Shown: positions 40,301 through 50,100 of the stretch, piece by piece
Layout: every line of letters begins with the position of its first letter
Position numbering within the stretch: position 1 is the stretch's first letter
NCBI GenBank assembly: GCA_914767715.1
Contig: OU612073.1
Span: 10,602,001 to 10,666,000 of the forward strand
Direction: 5' to 3'
Source: Membranipora membranacea
Lineage: Eukaryota; Bryozoa; Gymnolaemata; Cheilostomatida; Membraniporidae
Length of the DNA: 64,000 nt
Position numbers and translations under genes: made by a program
Notes under the pieces: model-generated
Told to the model about the DNA's origin: nothing
The model's input: the letters and a program-made list of their open reading frames with translations, nothing else
The model's database searches: none

Positions 40301-43300
40301 AATAAAAATTTGTGATGATTCATTTTACCCCTAAAATCCCAAATCGTCATACCTTAAACATACAGAGTATCTGAATGCATCGTATTGACATCAAACCATC
40401 ATATTTGAATTTATCGAAGTGACATCATATTGACATCGTATTTGAATGCGTCGTGTTGACATCATATTGACATCGTATTTGAATTTGTCGTCTTGACATC
40501 ATATTGACATCATATTGACATCATAATGCCATCATATTGACATCATATTGACATCATATTGACATCATATACCATATATGACAGACTGTTATAAGACATC
40601 TCAAAGAGGATAGAAAGCAGTGGCAGTATGACACAGAGGAGTTATCTGCCCTCAGAATAAGAAATATCACCCTAGATAACAGGATAAAGTCCTTGGAGGA
40701 TCAGCTAGAGGATGCTAAGGACCATCATACGCCAGTAAGTTGAGTATGATAGAGATTGATACTTATTTGGGTGACATATGTGTCTCCGGTGGATGAGTGG
40801 TGTGGGTTTGATTGGGTTGACATATCTGAGTCAGACCAAGGACAGATGTCAGTGGGTGTTACGCTATCTAATTTTCGTAAGATGGTTTTGGCAATATGTC
40901 ACTGAACTACCAGCCAGAGCCACTCTGATCCGGACAGGTGTCATGTTACCTCACCCGATGGGAATATAACTATATAATATATATAACATATAGCTGTCAT
41001 CAACCGGTTGGTCTTAGGTAGCCTATAGGACTATATATGCCATACATCTAAAATGCAGGATTAAGGATTAAGGATTAGCAGCCACATCCCTAAAGAAACT
41101 AAATACCGGTCATTGACATCTATTGGATACACCAAATAATATTTAGGGGAACCACAAAACTCTACACTTTCTTTGTCTCAATTAACACCAATATAATGTC
41201 CATCGATGAAATCAGCCAAATCAATTGGACACCTGTTTTATCAGGCTTGTGGTTTCTTTTTTTTTGTCTAAGAGATTTCCCATCTGCCACAGAGTTTCAG
41301 ATTTCTTCTTTTTATATGACAATGTTTTGATTTGTTTACGCTTCCTATTTTATAACATAAGGACAATTTTGGCTGGTCAATTTCATCAGTCTAGCCCAGA
41401 ATGAATTATTTCTCATGATGGAAAACTTTTCCCTCGCCTAAGAAACCCTTTATGTGACTTATTGTCATTGTCGTGCTAAGCTGTGGTTAATGGCACAAAT
41501 AGGAGGCAATGCATGGTGGTCAAAGTCTGATAAGATAGTTTGTTGGCTCTTTCGTTTCCCAATGTTGTGAAAACTATCAATACATTGACCCTAGATGGAT
41601 AGGCTTGGCTGAAATCAGATCTAGATAAATATTGGCAACCACTGATCTGTTATAATGAGATCACAAAGCTCCCATAGAGGTTACTATGGGAAGCTCTCAT
41701 CCTAGCTCCCACTCATAGCATTGTCTCAGTGTTGCTTCCTTAATCCAGGATTTATGTGAGCTTCCACCTAAGAAGTCTCAATACGATCCTTCGATGCATG
41801 CTTTGCCATCTTCCACTCCCTAACTCGCTCTGATTTTGATCTGTTCCCATAGCTGAGATATCCTAATTGTTAGTTTGGGTGAGGCTATCAAAAGTTTACT
41901 CCCACCACCTCATCTCCTCTCGTTGCCTGTTTGTTTGACCGTTATTGTGCACAGGGTGATGTTATCACTTTCACCTAGATCTCCTATGGCCCTTAGAAGT
42001 GACGTACAAAACAAGAGAAAATTATAGGGTTTGTCCAGTGAAATGACACTGTAATTTTGATAAACCCAATTGACCAAACTCTCCGTAGGCTGCGAGTCAC
42101 TTTACCAGCTCAGCGATTTATCATGCTAGGTTTTCGACAAGGAGTATCATTCTAGCGATCACCAAGTATATCAAGGGAAATCATCGGAAATAAATCAAGG
42201 GGTTGAATGCATAAATTAAGTTGTTTGTTGAAGATGTGCCAATAGCCTTAAAATAACATTAGTAATTGGTGTGTTTGTGTTATTATTTAAATTTATCAAA
42301 ACACAGGAATCTGTGGAGTTGTGAGTCATACCCTCACATCACCAGATGTGGGTCACCTACCGTATCAGTCCATCCAGCATTTATCCCTATTGGACAATCC
42401 CTCCGGGAGTAGAGTATACTCGGGAGGAAACCTTAATCATTTCCCACACTGGTTGAATTTTTTAGCAAACTAACATAAGGCCTACCCAACCACATTTACT
42501 TCATAATCTCCCACCCTAGCTTAGTTAGTATTAACTATGTGAAGTGAAAACTGGCGCTAGCTAGCATTAGGTCTTCCCAACTAGCCAAACTAAATTCTAG
42601 CTAGTATTTACTTATCATAGATATCCCAGACAGCTGATCTGGCTGTTATCTCCCCATTTTTTATCTAATGCAGCACTGCTCAAAATTTCTAGAATTCAAG
42701 ACAACATTGCCTCACAGAGTAAGGATTGCTTGCTGGCACTGGATTGTGATATGAATTTGGCAATGTTATATTTTGCTCATCTTTAGTTTAATCACTGAAT
42801 CACTGATCTAGAAATAATGACAACTGGTTAGTTTCTGTCAGCAGTGAATCAGTCTTCTTTGTTATTGATCAGAGGCAGCAGCAGTTAATCTAATATAGCA
42901 TTGTGTAATACCAAGGGATCATTGTGACTAAGTACTTGTGTCACTTTTCAAAGTCTAATTTGCATCAAATGGCATAATATTAAATACTGCCAATATTATG
43001 CCATCTTTTACAAGACCATATGTTTCCACTTATCCGGCTGTGTTGGGGGGGGGGGGGGCGTCAGATTGGGGCAAAAGTCATAGGGGTCTTAGACTAGTTT
43101 CTACTGCTAGTTTGGTTTTGTATTACTAATTTCCCCCTCTTCACCAACCAAGGTAGTATGGTGGGTGGTTGATGGTTGACTTTTGTCCTCTGATCTCTTT
43201 GCTGGTCAAGTTGAGTGAGATATTATTAATATTCATTTCATCCTCATTTCCCGAGTTCCCTTACTTGGTACAATGATCTGTAAAGTTTGTTCATCGATTT

Positions 43301-44267
43301 GGCAGGTCGACACCTTTTATGAGGATGCCTCTTGTTTTTGATGAAACTTCCTTCTATATCTAAATATGTGCATCAAAGTTTGCCTGAGCCTATTATGCTC
43401 GCTTCATCACCCTGGATACATCTCTTCAATCCTCAGACTTCCTGTCAAGCGTTTAAGGACACAGCGTTCATTGCATGAAATAATCGATTTGACGCACGTA
43501 TCCTTGACTCTATGATGCAAAAAGGCCTATAATAACTGCAAATCAACACACTGAGCCAGAAGGGTAACCGGTAATTTCAGCCTGTTGGTATCTTAGTCGG
43601 GATGGTCCACCCTCCCTTACCTGCAAGTATTGGGATCATATAACCAAGAAAAGAGAGGAGATAAGATGAACCTTCTTTTTGAAATGCAGCTGAGTCAAGT
43701 CTGTCGTCTAATTATAACTTGTCGCTCTTGCTTAGTAGAGGAGGCAGACTAAAGGTTTCTTCCTTGATTCAACCAAACGGCTTCTTTGATTAGGAAATTG
43801 ATTTGCCTCAGTCTGCTTGATGTTGCCATCACTTTAGGTTGTGACTGAACCGATTCATTTATTAGGAAATTAATTTGTCTAATTGGCCACCTGGAAAATT
43901 TAAATGATAAAATTAATTGAAAGACCTCCGGTCTCTCCTCGTTGGACCAACAAGCTTATTTTCTATTCCCACACATAACACATGCATCTGGTCTCGTTTT
44001 TAGGAGATGCGCCATTATGAGAGGCTGAGAGATAAGATAGCCCACATGGAGGAGCGGTTTACAGCACGGGAGGAGGAGCTCAAGCGCGTCATCACAAACA
44101 ATCAGGCAACCTACCAGGAGGACCTGAGGCTAGAGGTGCACAAATGGAAGCAAATAGTGCAGACTAAGAATAGAGACATTGAGAAGTTTAGAGCTGAGCT
44201 TGACTCCATATTAAGTGTTCTTAAAATACTCCGGAGGCAGGGAGTAACAATTCCGGTCACTACCTAA
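16389..44267 (+). CDS. CEP162: CEP162, centriole/transition-zone coiled-coil protein (complete)
   Basis: CEP162 sits at centriole distal ends, binds microtubules and promotes transition-zone assembly. Thirty phase-consistent exons give 1518 residues (human about 1400): 16389-16457, 16703-16829, 17257-17315, 17691-17727, 22603-22741, 23005-23048, 24580-24644, 24952-25062, 25513-25735, 26189-26254, 26805-26987, 27470-27561, 27775-28161, 28413-28647, 28917-29029, 29476-29565, 30227-30397, 31085-31323, 31556-31739, 32296-32487, 32898-33011, 33352-33476, 33874-34048, 34779-34983, 35497-35694, 36167-36441, 36968-37075, 38742-38858, 40585-40734, 44004-44267. Family marks: N-terminal LDDQFDAFLKA and KPWWQSSIE, DYSRMNREL (191-199), a basic Ser/Pro/Lys region (exon 14), coiled coil from about 650, RWYVDNQ, and the C-terminal KFRAELDSILSVLKILRRQG. 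VWDLQP and IWDLEP (395-400, 448-453) form a repeated motif. Exon 13 could start three bases earlier. Confidence 0.95.
17487..17611. repeat. Hairpin repeat of the TTGCTCCC family, copy 3 (near-perfect)
   Basis: The arms TAGATCAAGTTTGATCC and TGAATCAAACTTGATCTA bound TTTTTCCCTCATT and its inverse AATGAGGGAAAAAT. The centre holds a poly-C run and GAGGAGGGG. It lies in CEP162 intron 3 and is the cleanest foldback of the family here. Confidence 0.8.
18144..21982 (-). CDS. Reeler-domain secreted or membrane-anchored protein
   Basis: Seven exons in transcript order, 21982-21769, 21239-21103, 20481-20428, 19738-19691, 19334-19269, 18824-18718 and 18300-18144, encode 260 residues with consistent phases. 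A signal peptide (about 1-18, MRLLKVFLIPTLLGTVLS) leads into FPNGAPKEAC, the typical Reeler start. VVLSGSTFFGFIIQAQC (about 72-88) and then RVHWRPG...GDVIFKATVVQHQVVFW (about 190-219) are further Reeler hallmarks. Between the two halves sit three phase-0 exons of 54, 48 and 66 bases coding a His/Glu/Asp/Ser/Thr/Gly-rich linker. The last ~20 residues are hydrophobic (STVILILVTALSVV) and end at once, fitting a GPI signal or tail-less anchor. Related Reeler proteins include insect defence proteins and the N-terminal domain of ferric-chelate reductase-like proteins. The exact role is unknown. A 5' leader acceptor is likely near 22016. The whole gene is inside CEP162 intron 4. Confidence 0.85.
18850..18965. 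repeat. Hairpin repeat of the TTGCTCCC family, copy 4
   Basis: It runs from GGATTGATCCAACTTGCC with CGCTCCC to GGGAGCAAACTC...GGTTCAATATGATC. It lies between the last two Reeler gene exons. Confidence 0.6.
20856..20925. repeat. 33-base direct duplication
   Basis: Two imperfect copies begin TTTTGCCGCAAGCATTG and TTTTGCTGCAAACATCG, about 33 bases apart, each followed by TTATTT(G/A)(T/C)AAT. It is intronic, with no further meaning seen. Confidence 0.5.
23169..23205. repeat. Palindrome CATAGACTTAATATA
   Basis: A 37-base near-perfect palindrome in CEP162 intron 6. Half-copies of its arm, CATAGACTTAATAT, occur at 33019-33032 and 58822-58835, each just after an exon donor. Confidence 0.7.
25725..25889 (+). 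repeat. 33-base tandem repeat copying a CEP162 exon/intron junction
   Basis: ACTAGCCAA(C/T)GGTA starts at 25725, 25758, 25791, 25824 and 25857, exactly 33 bases apart. The first copy is the real 3' end of CEP162 exon 9 (donor after 25735). Copies 2-5 lie in the intron, each with a GGTAAG donor-like site. The unit is 11 codons. The exon frame runs into a TAA at the first junction, and from copy 2 the frame is open (LLANGKTV-type peptide). Confidence 0.9.
27091..27186 (-). mobile_element. SINE body fragment, copy 1
   Basis: The block from TACCCTATACCA through GACTACTCTTTTTTCGAAGAG and CAGAGGGG to CACAGTAGACCT matches 60458-60553, with small differences. No tRNA-like head is seen here, so the copy is partial. 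It lies about 100 bases after the donor of CEP162 exon 11. Confidence 0.6.
29348..29430. repeat. Hairpin repeat of the TTGCTCCC family, copy 5 (partial)
   Basis: TTGATCAAGTTTGCC and GGATTTGCTCCCCCTC are answered by AGGAGGCAACTT. The right outer arm is degraded. It lies in a CEP162 intron. Confidence 0.5.
30683..30833. repeat. 76-base tandem duplication
   Basis: TAGAGTTTCTCCCCGCGATG starts at 30685 and, with one change, at 30761. Both copies continue through GCAGGGATTAGTAGAC to AAGCTA. It is intronic and recent-looking, with few differences between copies. Confidence 0.85.
30862..31030 (-). mobile_element. 5'-truncated non-LTR retrotransposon 3' end
   Basis: Read on the minus strand, this 169-base piece encodes the end of a LINE ORF2. 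It starts GRQKHRWKDTIKKDL, continues with DAQDRIRWRSLVELG, and ends in TRTGQSGDR and a stop. This is the familiar R-W-x-D-x-I-K-x-D-L ... DR-x-x-W-R tail found after the reverse transcriptase of many non-LTR elements. It is flanked by a perfect 17-base direct repeat, AATTGAATGAGCTCATA (30845-30861 and 31031-31047), a target site duplication. There is no poly-A tail. The insertion is in CEP162 intron 17, opposite to the gene. Confidence 0.85.
34601..34725. repeat. Hairpin repeat of the TTGCTCCC family, copy 6
   Basis: CTTAATCAAG, TTTGCCTGAATTC and GGATTTGCTCCCCTGC are answered by GGAGGGGAGCAG and AGGCAAACTTGATCAAAC. It is a well-kept copy in CEP162 intron 23. Confidence 0.7.
35027..35059. repeat. 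(TATTA)n microsatellite
   Basis: About six and a half copies of a five-base AT unit, 40 bases after the donor of CEP162 exon 24. Confidence 0.9.
36609..36820. repeat. 145-base imperfect tandem duplication
   Basis: AACATAATGGGGAGAAGGGG...GATGTGATGCATTTTCATATG (from 36609) is repeated from 36754 as AACATAACGGGAAGATGGGG...GATGTGATGCATTATCATACG. It is in CEP162 intron 26, next to hairpin copy 7. Confidence 0.75.
36824..36910. repeat. Hairpin repeat of the TTGCTCCC family, copy 7
   Basis: GATCAAGTTAGATCC and AGGTTGCTCCCATTT are answered by GGGGGAGCAACTCAAAT. It lies just before CEP162 exon 27. Confidence 0.6.
37076..38741 (+). other. CEP162 intron 27
   Basis: A 1.7 kb intron without recognisable exons, repeats or structured elements beyond AT-rich sequence; nothing noteworthy seen. 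Confidence 0.6.
40378..40572. repeat. ATTGACATCATA minisatellite next to a splice acceptor
   Basis: Repeated 12-base ATTGACATCATA units, with interspersed CGTATTTGAATTTGTCG-type longer units, run up to about 12 bases before CEP162 exon 29. The 3' end is the most regular part. It replaces the usual pyrimidine tract region of this acceptor. Confidence 0.85.
40735..44003 (+). other. CEP162 intron 29 (longest intron at the 3' end)
   Basis: A 3.3 kb intron with no exon seen on either strand. It holds a small hairpin (41669-41697, arms TCCCATAG and CTATGGGA), a single CACAGAGTAAGG arm near 42714, a poly-G run near 43045-43060 and TAGCTAG-rich dispersed repeat debris near 42470-42610. Confidence 0.6.
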
Positions 44268-47170
44268 AACATAGCACTTTATTTTTGGCTGATATCTTCA
44301 TCGAGCATATTTGAGTCTTCCATTAGCTATTTATTTCCATAAAACAATTTGTTGAGGCTATGCTATACTATGACTTAGTGGATCTTTAGATTTTCTGTGA
44401 TGTAGTGAGAAAAATGGGCACAAAAAATATGTGACTTTTTGTGTAAACAGTTTTCAAATTTTAGAAATCATCATAAATTGTTGCCAGGAGTTATAAGATC
44501 TCAATTTATTTAATACTGTGAAAGTGAGTGGTTTCAATTAGCTATCATGTTATATATTATTTATTGCGCAGCGCTGGATAAGAGTCAAGACATCTCATAT
44601 GTTAGAAGTTATTGGGCAAGCTTTTCCAGCTTTGTGTATATTGTGATGTGCTACGGTGTGCCAAATTTTCTTATGTCAACTTGTACATTGATCCTAGATA
44701 TAAGAATGATTCAAAACATAAACTGTGTTGTTACTTGACCTCAAGTCGAAACTGTTATGTGCATTATAGATGCACTCTTTGAAACAGGATTTTGGAATAT
44801 TTTCTCCCAAAAAGACAGAAAACAGGGGAATTTCTCGACTTGGAAACCCAAAATTTGGAAATTCAGATCTATACTTTGATAGCAGACTGCAGGTTAGCCC
44901 ATTTGAACAGCGTTGTCTATACAAGCTAACACAAGGTATAGTCTGGAAAAATGACATAACATCCATATCAGTTTTGGTTCAGTTCTATTGGAAAATTTTG
45001 CTAAACAAACAAGTTTTGGGGAAGTGATTCATTCGGAAATTTTATCTTTATTCCACCCTTTTACTGCACCCGTGTGAAAGTAAGTAGCTATGATAGATTC
45101 TATTGACACAGCCAGGGTAATTTGCTTACATCCCTGTCAACCCTTAGAAATCTGAATTCTCTCAAACAAAACCTGCATAGCGCTTATTAGGTCTATTCAA
45201 AGCAATGAATAGCTATGATTGGTCAATTCCGCTCATGTTATTTAGCCCTGGCAATCTAATCTGCAGGCAAACATTTTCAATGATGATCATAGTGTATTTG
45301 GTGAGATAATAGTGTAGCTTTATCAGAATAAGCAACGCATGATTCATCGCTTGGATGTTATTCAACTTCTGCTATAGAAATAGGTTATTATAGAATTTCT
45401 GAAGGCTTTTCATTGCACTGTTGGATTATTTGGTGCACGGACTGGATTTCAACTGCCAGTGTTGTACAGAAGTTTTTGGATAGCTTTGGATATCAAAGAA
45501 CTGGAAACCTACAGACTGGCTGATAAAGCAAAGGTAAGGCTTGACAATATATATATATATATATATAACGAGAACGAATCTTGTATGGCCAAAGCACAAT
45601 TTCGAGAAGTATTGTAACTCTAAATTATTTTGAATTTGATAGTCATGGGGACATGATAATAATTTATTCCAGTACGTTTTACCTGGAGCTCCCTGCACAC
45701 AATGCTGTCTTCATTTTCTTCAGAGAAAATAGAGCAATCTTCAATTTTAAAACTCTAATCTTCAGATTTAAATCTTCAAAACAACTGGACTCGACATAAA
45801 ACGGCGGTACCTAAATGCATGTGAGAACTGAGCCAGCAAGTTTAATAGTTAATGAAGGTGATCATTTTTTTCTAGACAATCAATGCACCTGGTAGGGCTA
45901 TAACCCAGGATCTTGTGATCCAAAATCAGTAACACTGATGGGTTTTAGTTTGTTGTTGTGTGAAGTTGTCTGTTCAAACCAACAAACCCAACTTGAATAG
46001 ATACCTCCAAGTTGTTCGACTGAATCCAGTCTACTTGAAATGAGGAAATCTTCTATTGATTTTTCATTTAAATCAACGCCCAATCTTCAATCTTCAGTAA
46101 AATATGCTTACCTGTAGTCATAATGTTCTCTTTATATGTGTACAAGATCACAATTTTGTGTCCGGCTTGTCAGTAGGCTATATATGACGTATATCCACTT
46201 GGGTTCATGCGTTTATTTATATATCATACAAGAAGCTAGTTGCTATTTTCATGTTTATTAGTCATCTACACACAAGTTATCAGATGTGTTATAAAGTGCA
46301 GATATGAGATAAGTTTATCTTATGTACACAATTCTCCTACCTAGGATAGTTAGTTATGTTTTACACTTACTCATATACTAACAAATGTTGGCCTGATCGA
46401 TTGCTGTTACCTGCTGTTACCTCCCCGTATATTGGTGGGTTATATTATATGATGTACTGACATAATGTAAGGTACATCAAATATGTCTTTGGGCTTGGGA
46501 TTGTGAAATAAATGCAACATACAAGCTTTTTACCAGATTCTCGGTGTTATGTTAATCCTGTAGCACAAACTGACCACAATATTCATATTTTCAAATATAC
46601 TAAACTAAGTCATTGATATTATGGGAGCTAGCCCCACAATTTGACAGTCACTCCGGTTTGGCTTCAAGCAATTTTCTGTCTAATCATAGCAAGCTCCTTG
46701 ATCATAGTAATACGTTGGCACTGCCAAGCAGTTGTCTACATAATTGACATACAAACTATTACCATGGCAATGAATATTGGATTAAATTATGGGCACGTGA
46801 AAAGCCAGGAGGCAGTGGTAACGTTCTCACAAGCTTAGAGGCGGATAAAAGAAGGGAGTTTGGGACAAAATTCATGATGTAAGGGTGTACCAATGAACTC
46901 CCTCTTGATCAGATGTACTGAGTCCACAAACCTACCCTGAGTGACCATATCAAAAACAAAAACAAAGAAATAGAGATTATTCATTGCTTTGAAATTCTAA
47001 GGGCCGCGTTTGAATTTCTAATTGTTTGATAATTGATATGTAACTCTGGAAGGCACTTGCTATTCTGCCATCATCAGTATTATTAGATGTTCACTGCCCT
47101 ATTGTTTATTTTACACACACAGGTAGAAGAAACTATTGTACTTGGACAGTGAATGACCAGGGCAGATATT
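44268..47170. other. Intergenic region between CEP162 and the C-type lectin gene
   Basis: No convincing exon is seen. It probably holds the CEP162 3' untranslated region at its left and the lectin promoter and leader at its right; a splice acceptor-like ACACACAG lies about 45 bases before the lectin ATG. A (TA)n run is at about 45547-45567. An AATAAA at 46507-46512 could end either a very long CEP162 transcript or nothing. Confidence 0.5.
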
Positions 47171-50100
47171 ATGAAGGTTGTTTGTGCTGTGTGTATAGCT
47201 GCACTAGCTCTATTGATTCCAGCAGCAGGTTAGTAAAATTGCCTCTAGTCACTGGACTAGGACTAGGTTAGACGTGTGTTGAGCACTATGGCAATAATTT
47301 CAGGGCCACTGCCGTACCTCACAGCTCTTGTGCTACAAGAAACTCTAGTCAAAGATCATTCGTTGTATTTAAAACGCACTCTGTCTTCTTTCTTATGGTG
47401 ATCACCCTTTGTGATCTGCATCATCTAGCTAGAAGAATATCCGGTGTCACTGTATGATTGTTGGTGAGAGTTCAGCTTATGTCTGACAACTATCCCCACA
47501 TTCCTTGACACCACCAATCAAGTTAATTACAGTCTTGAGGGGACATCACCCCATACGTTAGTCAGACCATTATTGATCTGTCTAGTCTGGTTACTTTCCA
47601 TCCGAGTTGGCATCTCCTGAAGTATCAGCGCCTGGTCAATGTCCAACTCGCTACACAGCTTGTCCAAAATCAAATTAGACATCAGACAAACATTTGAAAT
47701 TGAACCCCATGAACATAATTAAATACATCATACAAGGCTATGGGTTAGCCTAACTTTCATACTACACACAAGTGAACTCACAGCAGATCATCCCTGGATA
47801 AGTAGCCCTATCTATTACAATGACACAGGCTACCTGTTGCCAATCTGCCATGAACTTATTCCCTGAATAGAATAATTTAAGTGGTGCTACTGCCGCAAGC
47901 AGCTGGCCCTGTTATTCTGCTGGTTTTGCTAGGTACCAGACACTGTGTTAAACTAACAGCCTACCATTACAACTAACACTACACTGCAAAACACACCACA
48001 CATTCCTCTATGCAAAATCTCAACATCAGATGTTGCATAGCACCCTGATGAATCAAAATGGCACCATAATAACAGACATCAACTTGTAAAATCATTATGT
48101 TTGCAATTGAGAAATCATGTTTTGGAACATTACCAAAAAATCACTGAATGCACTCTTAATTGGGTCAAATGTGGTCCCATTCAGAAGTACCCAATGAATG
48201 TTACCAAAACAAACATTCATGATTTAGTTATTTTTACACCACAAACATTGTCAAACAGGAAGTTAAGCGATTGTTTTTGTTATGGTTTGGGTCCTACCAA
48301 ACAAGGATTTTCCTTTCTCGGAACTATTCTCTCTTTCTACAACTGTGTCAGCCTGACAACTAACAAACCTTTGTCATTAACAGTGATACTGCTGATAACT
48401 AGGTTTTCCCCAATTTCTCTTACCAAATCCAGTTTTTTTCAGCTGCAAGTTACTTGATACTTTATACATGAGCATCAACTTGCGGATTCAAGGGCTTTGA
48501 TGTGAACCCCTATCTACAGGTATGATCAAAGAGATAGTGAAAGCTTATTGTCAACCAAAGTGCATTAGTGCAGTCAGTTAAAGCATAACTGAATCAGTAT
48601 AATTAATTCCGCCCTAAGCTGGTTAGCATGATAGTTCCTCATGAGCTTTTTATAATGTATAACAATAATGTATGAATGATAGTAGTATGTTGCAGGGTTT
48701 CATAATTCACCTAAGCAGATACACCTACCAACAACCGCAAGTCTGGTCAACCATTGCCCTTGTCTGATAACTTTTTGCGAAGAATCTCAAAGCTTTAAAA
48801 GTTTCTTCATCAAACTGCGTGGGCTTATTTATGTAAAGAGGACATAATGAGAAATTCAGACTTACTGGGTGGGTATGGGTGAGAATTTCTGTTTTAAACG
48901 GCTTGCTTGCGAAGTACATCGCACACATGAAATCTTTGGTTTACAAAGTTCTTTCTTTTAGGCCTACTTTGGTTAATCAAAATTGCAGCTCTGTTTATTT
49001 TGCATTTCAAATTATTCTGTCAGCATGTTAATTAACATGAATAAGCTTAATGATGTAGAAAAAGCACTTCGCTATTCACTTGAGTTTCACGTCAAAATAA
49101 TAACACGGCTGTGCTGTCTGAAGTAATAAATGTCAGCTAAATTTTTCTAATGAAACTTATCATGACAAGCTCAGACGTAATTCCATAGTGTGTTTTGTCT
49201 ATGCGAAATGCTTATCATTTCTATTTTTTGTTTTCCGTTCTTTCAAACTTTCTATGGCTCTGGAAAACAAATATCAATAGGAGAATAAGGAACTCTTACA
49301 CATACCATACCATACTTTTCATTGTCAATACATATAAACAGAACACTGAAATTTGATAGGTGTTTTGAAACTGATGTCGTACAGCCTTGCATTCAGGGAC
49401 TTCCAAGTAAATCAAGAAGCTGACTCCTTCATTTTTGTTGAGATCTTTGTATTATTTGTTCATTGGTGAGTCATTGCTGTAATGGAGACTCCCGTGAAGT
49501 ACATCTATTGGTTTAACGGATTAAGATTTTCTATCAGACATCTGATCCTCAAAGAGAGAAGTTATGAGCTTAGGTTCACAGCAGCATCAGTTTACCTTCC
49601 CTGTAGAAAATCCCCTGAAAACCAAAATTTGTAAAAAAAAGTGTCAAAAGGTTGATGTCATCTGGCTAAAATAATTGGTAAAGTCACCTTTGGAGTTGAC
49701 TCAGAGTTACAATTAATTTCCAGGTGGGCAATATTTGTGGTTCTCATAGTCATTTTCATAGTCATATCATATAAAATACATTATAATGACAAAAAACCGT
49801 CAATCTTATATAAGTTTTCACTAGCTGGGATTGAACACCCTCAGCGCACTAAACTAAGACTTCCCTGGAACCTATAATTACTAAGTTTGATATACACCTA
49901 TTTGTTCTGATGGGTGGATAGATAGAACATTTATCATCTGAAATGATCTCCTCAATGAGAACCATTAGGCTACAGTTATACAGGATGTCATATTAGTTAT
50001 CTTGGGTTTGGCTCGAGCAGTCAGTATATGGGTAGTGGCAAATTTACATATCATTACTCTATATTATTTTGTTCAGCCACTCAGTAGTTTTATCTTCATA

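Noticed and set aside
46641-46838. 65-codon hydrophobic frame upstream of the lectin
   Set aside because: Chance AT-rich frame; no start context, homology or splice join to the lectin signal exon.
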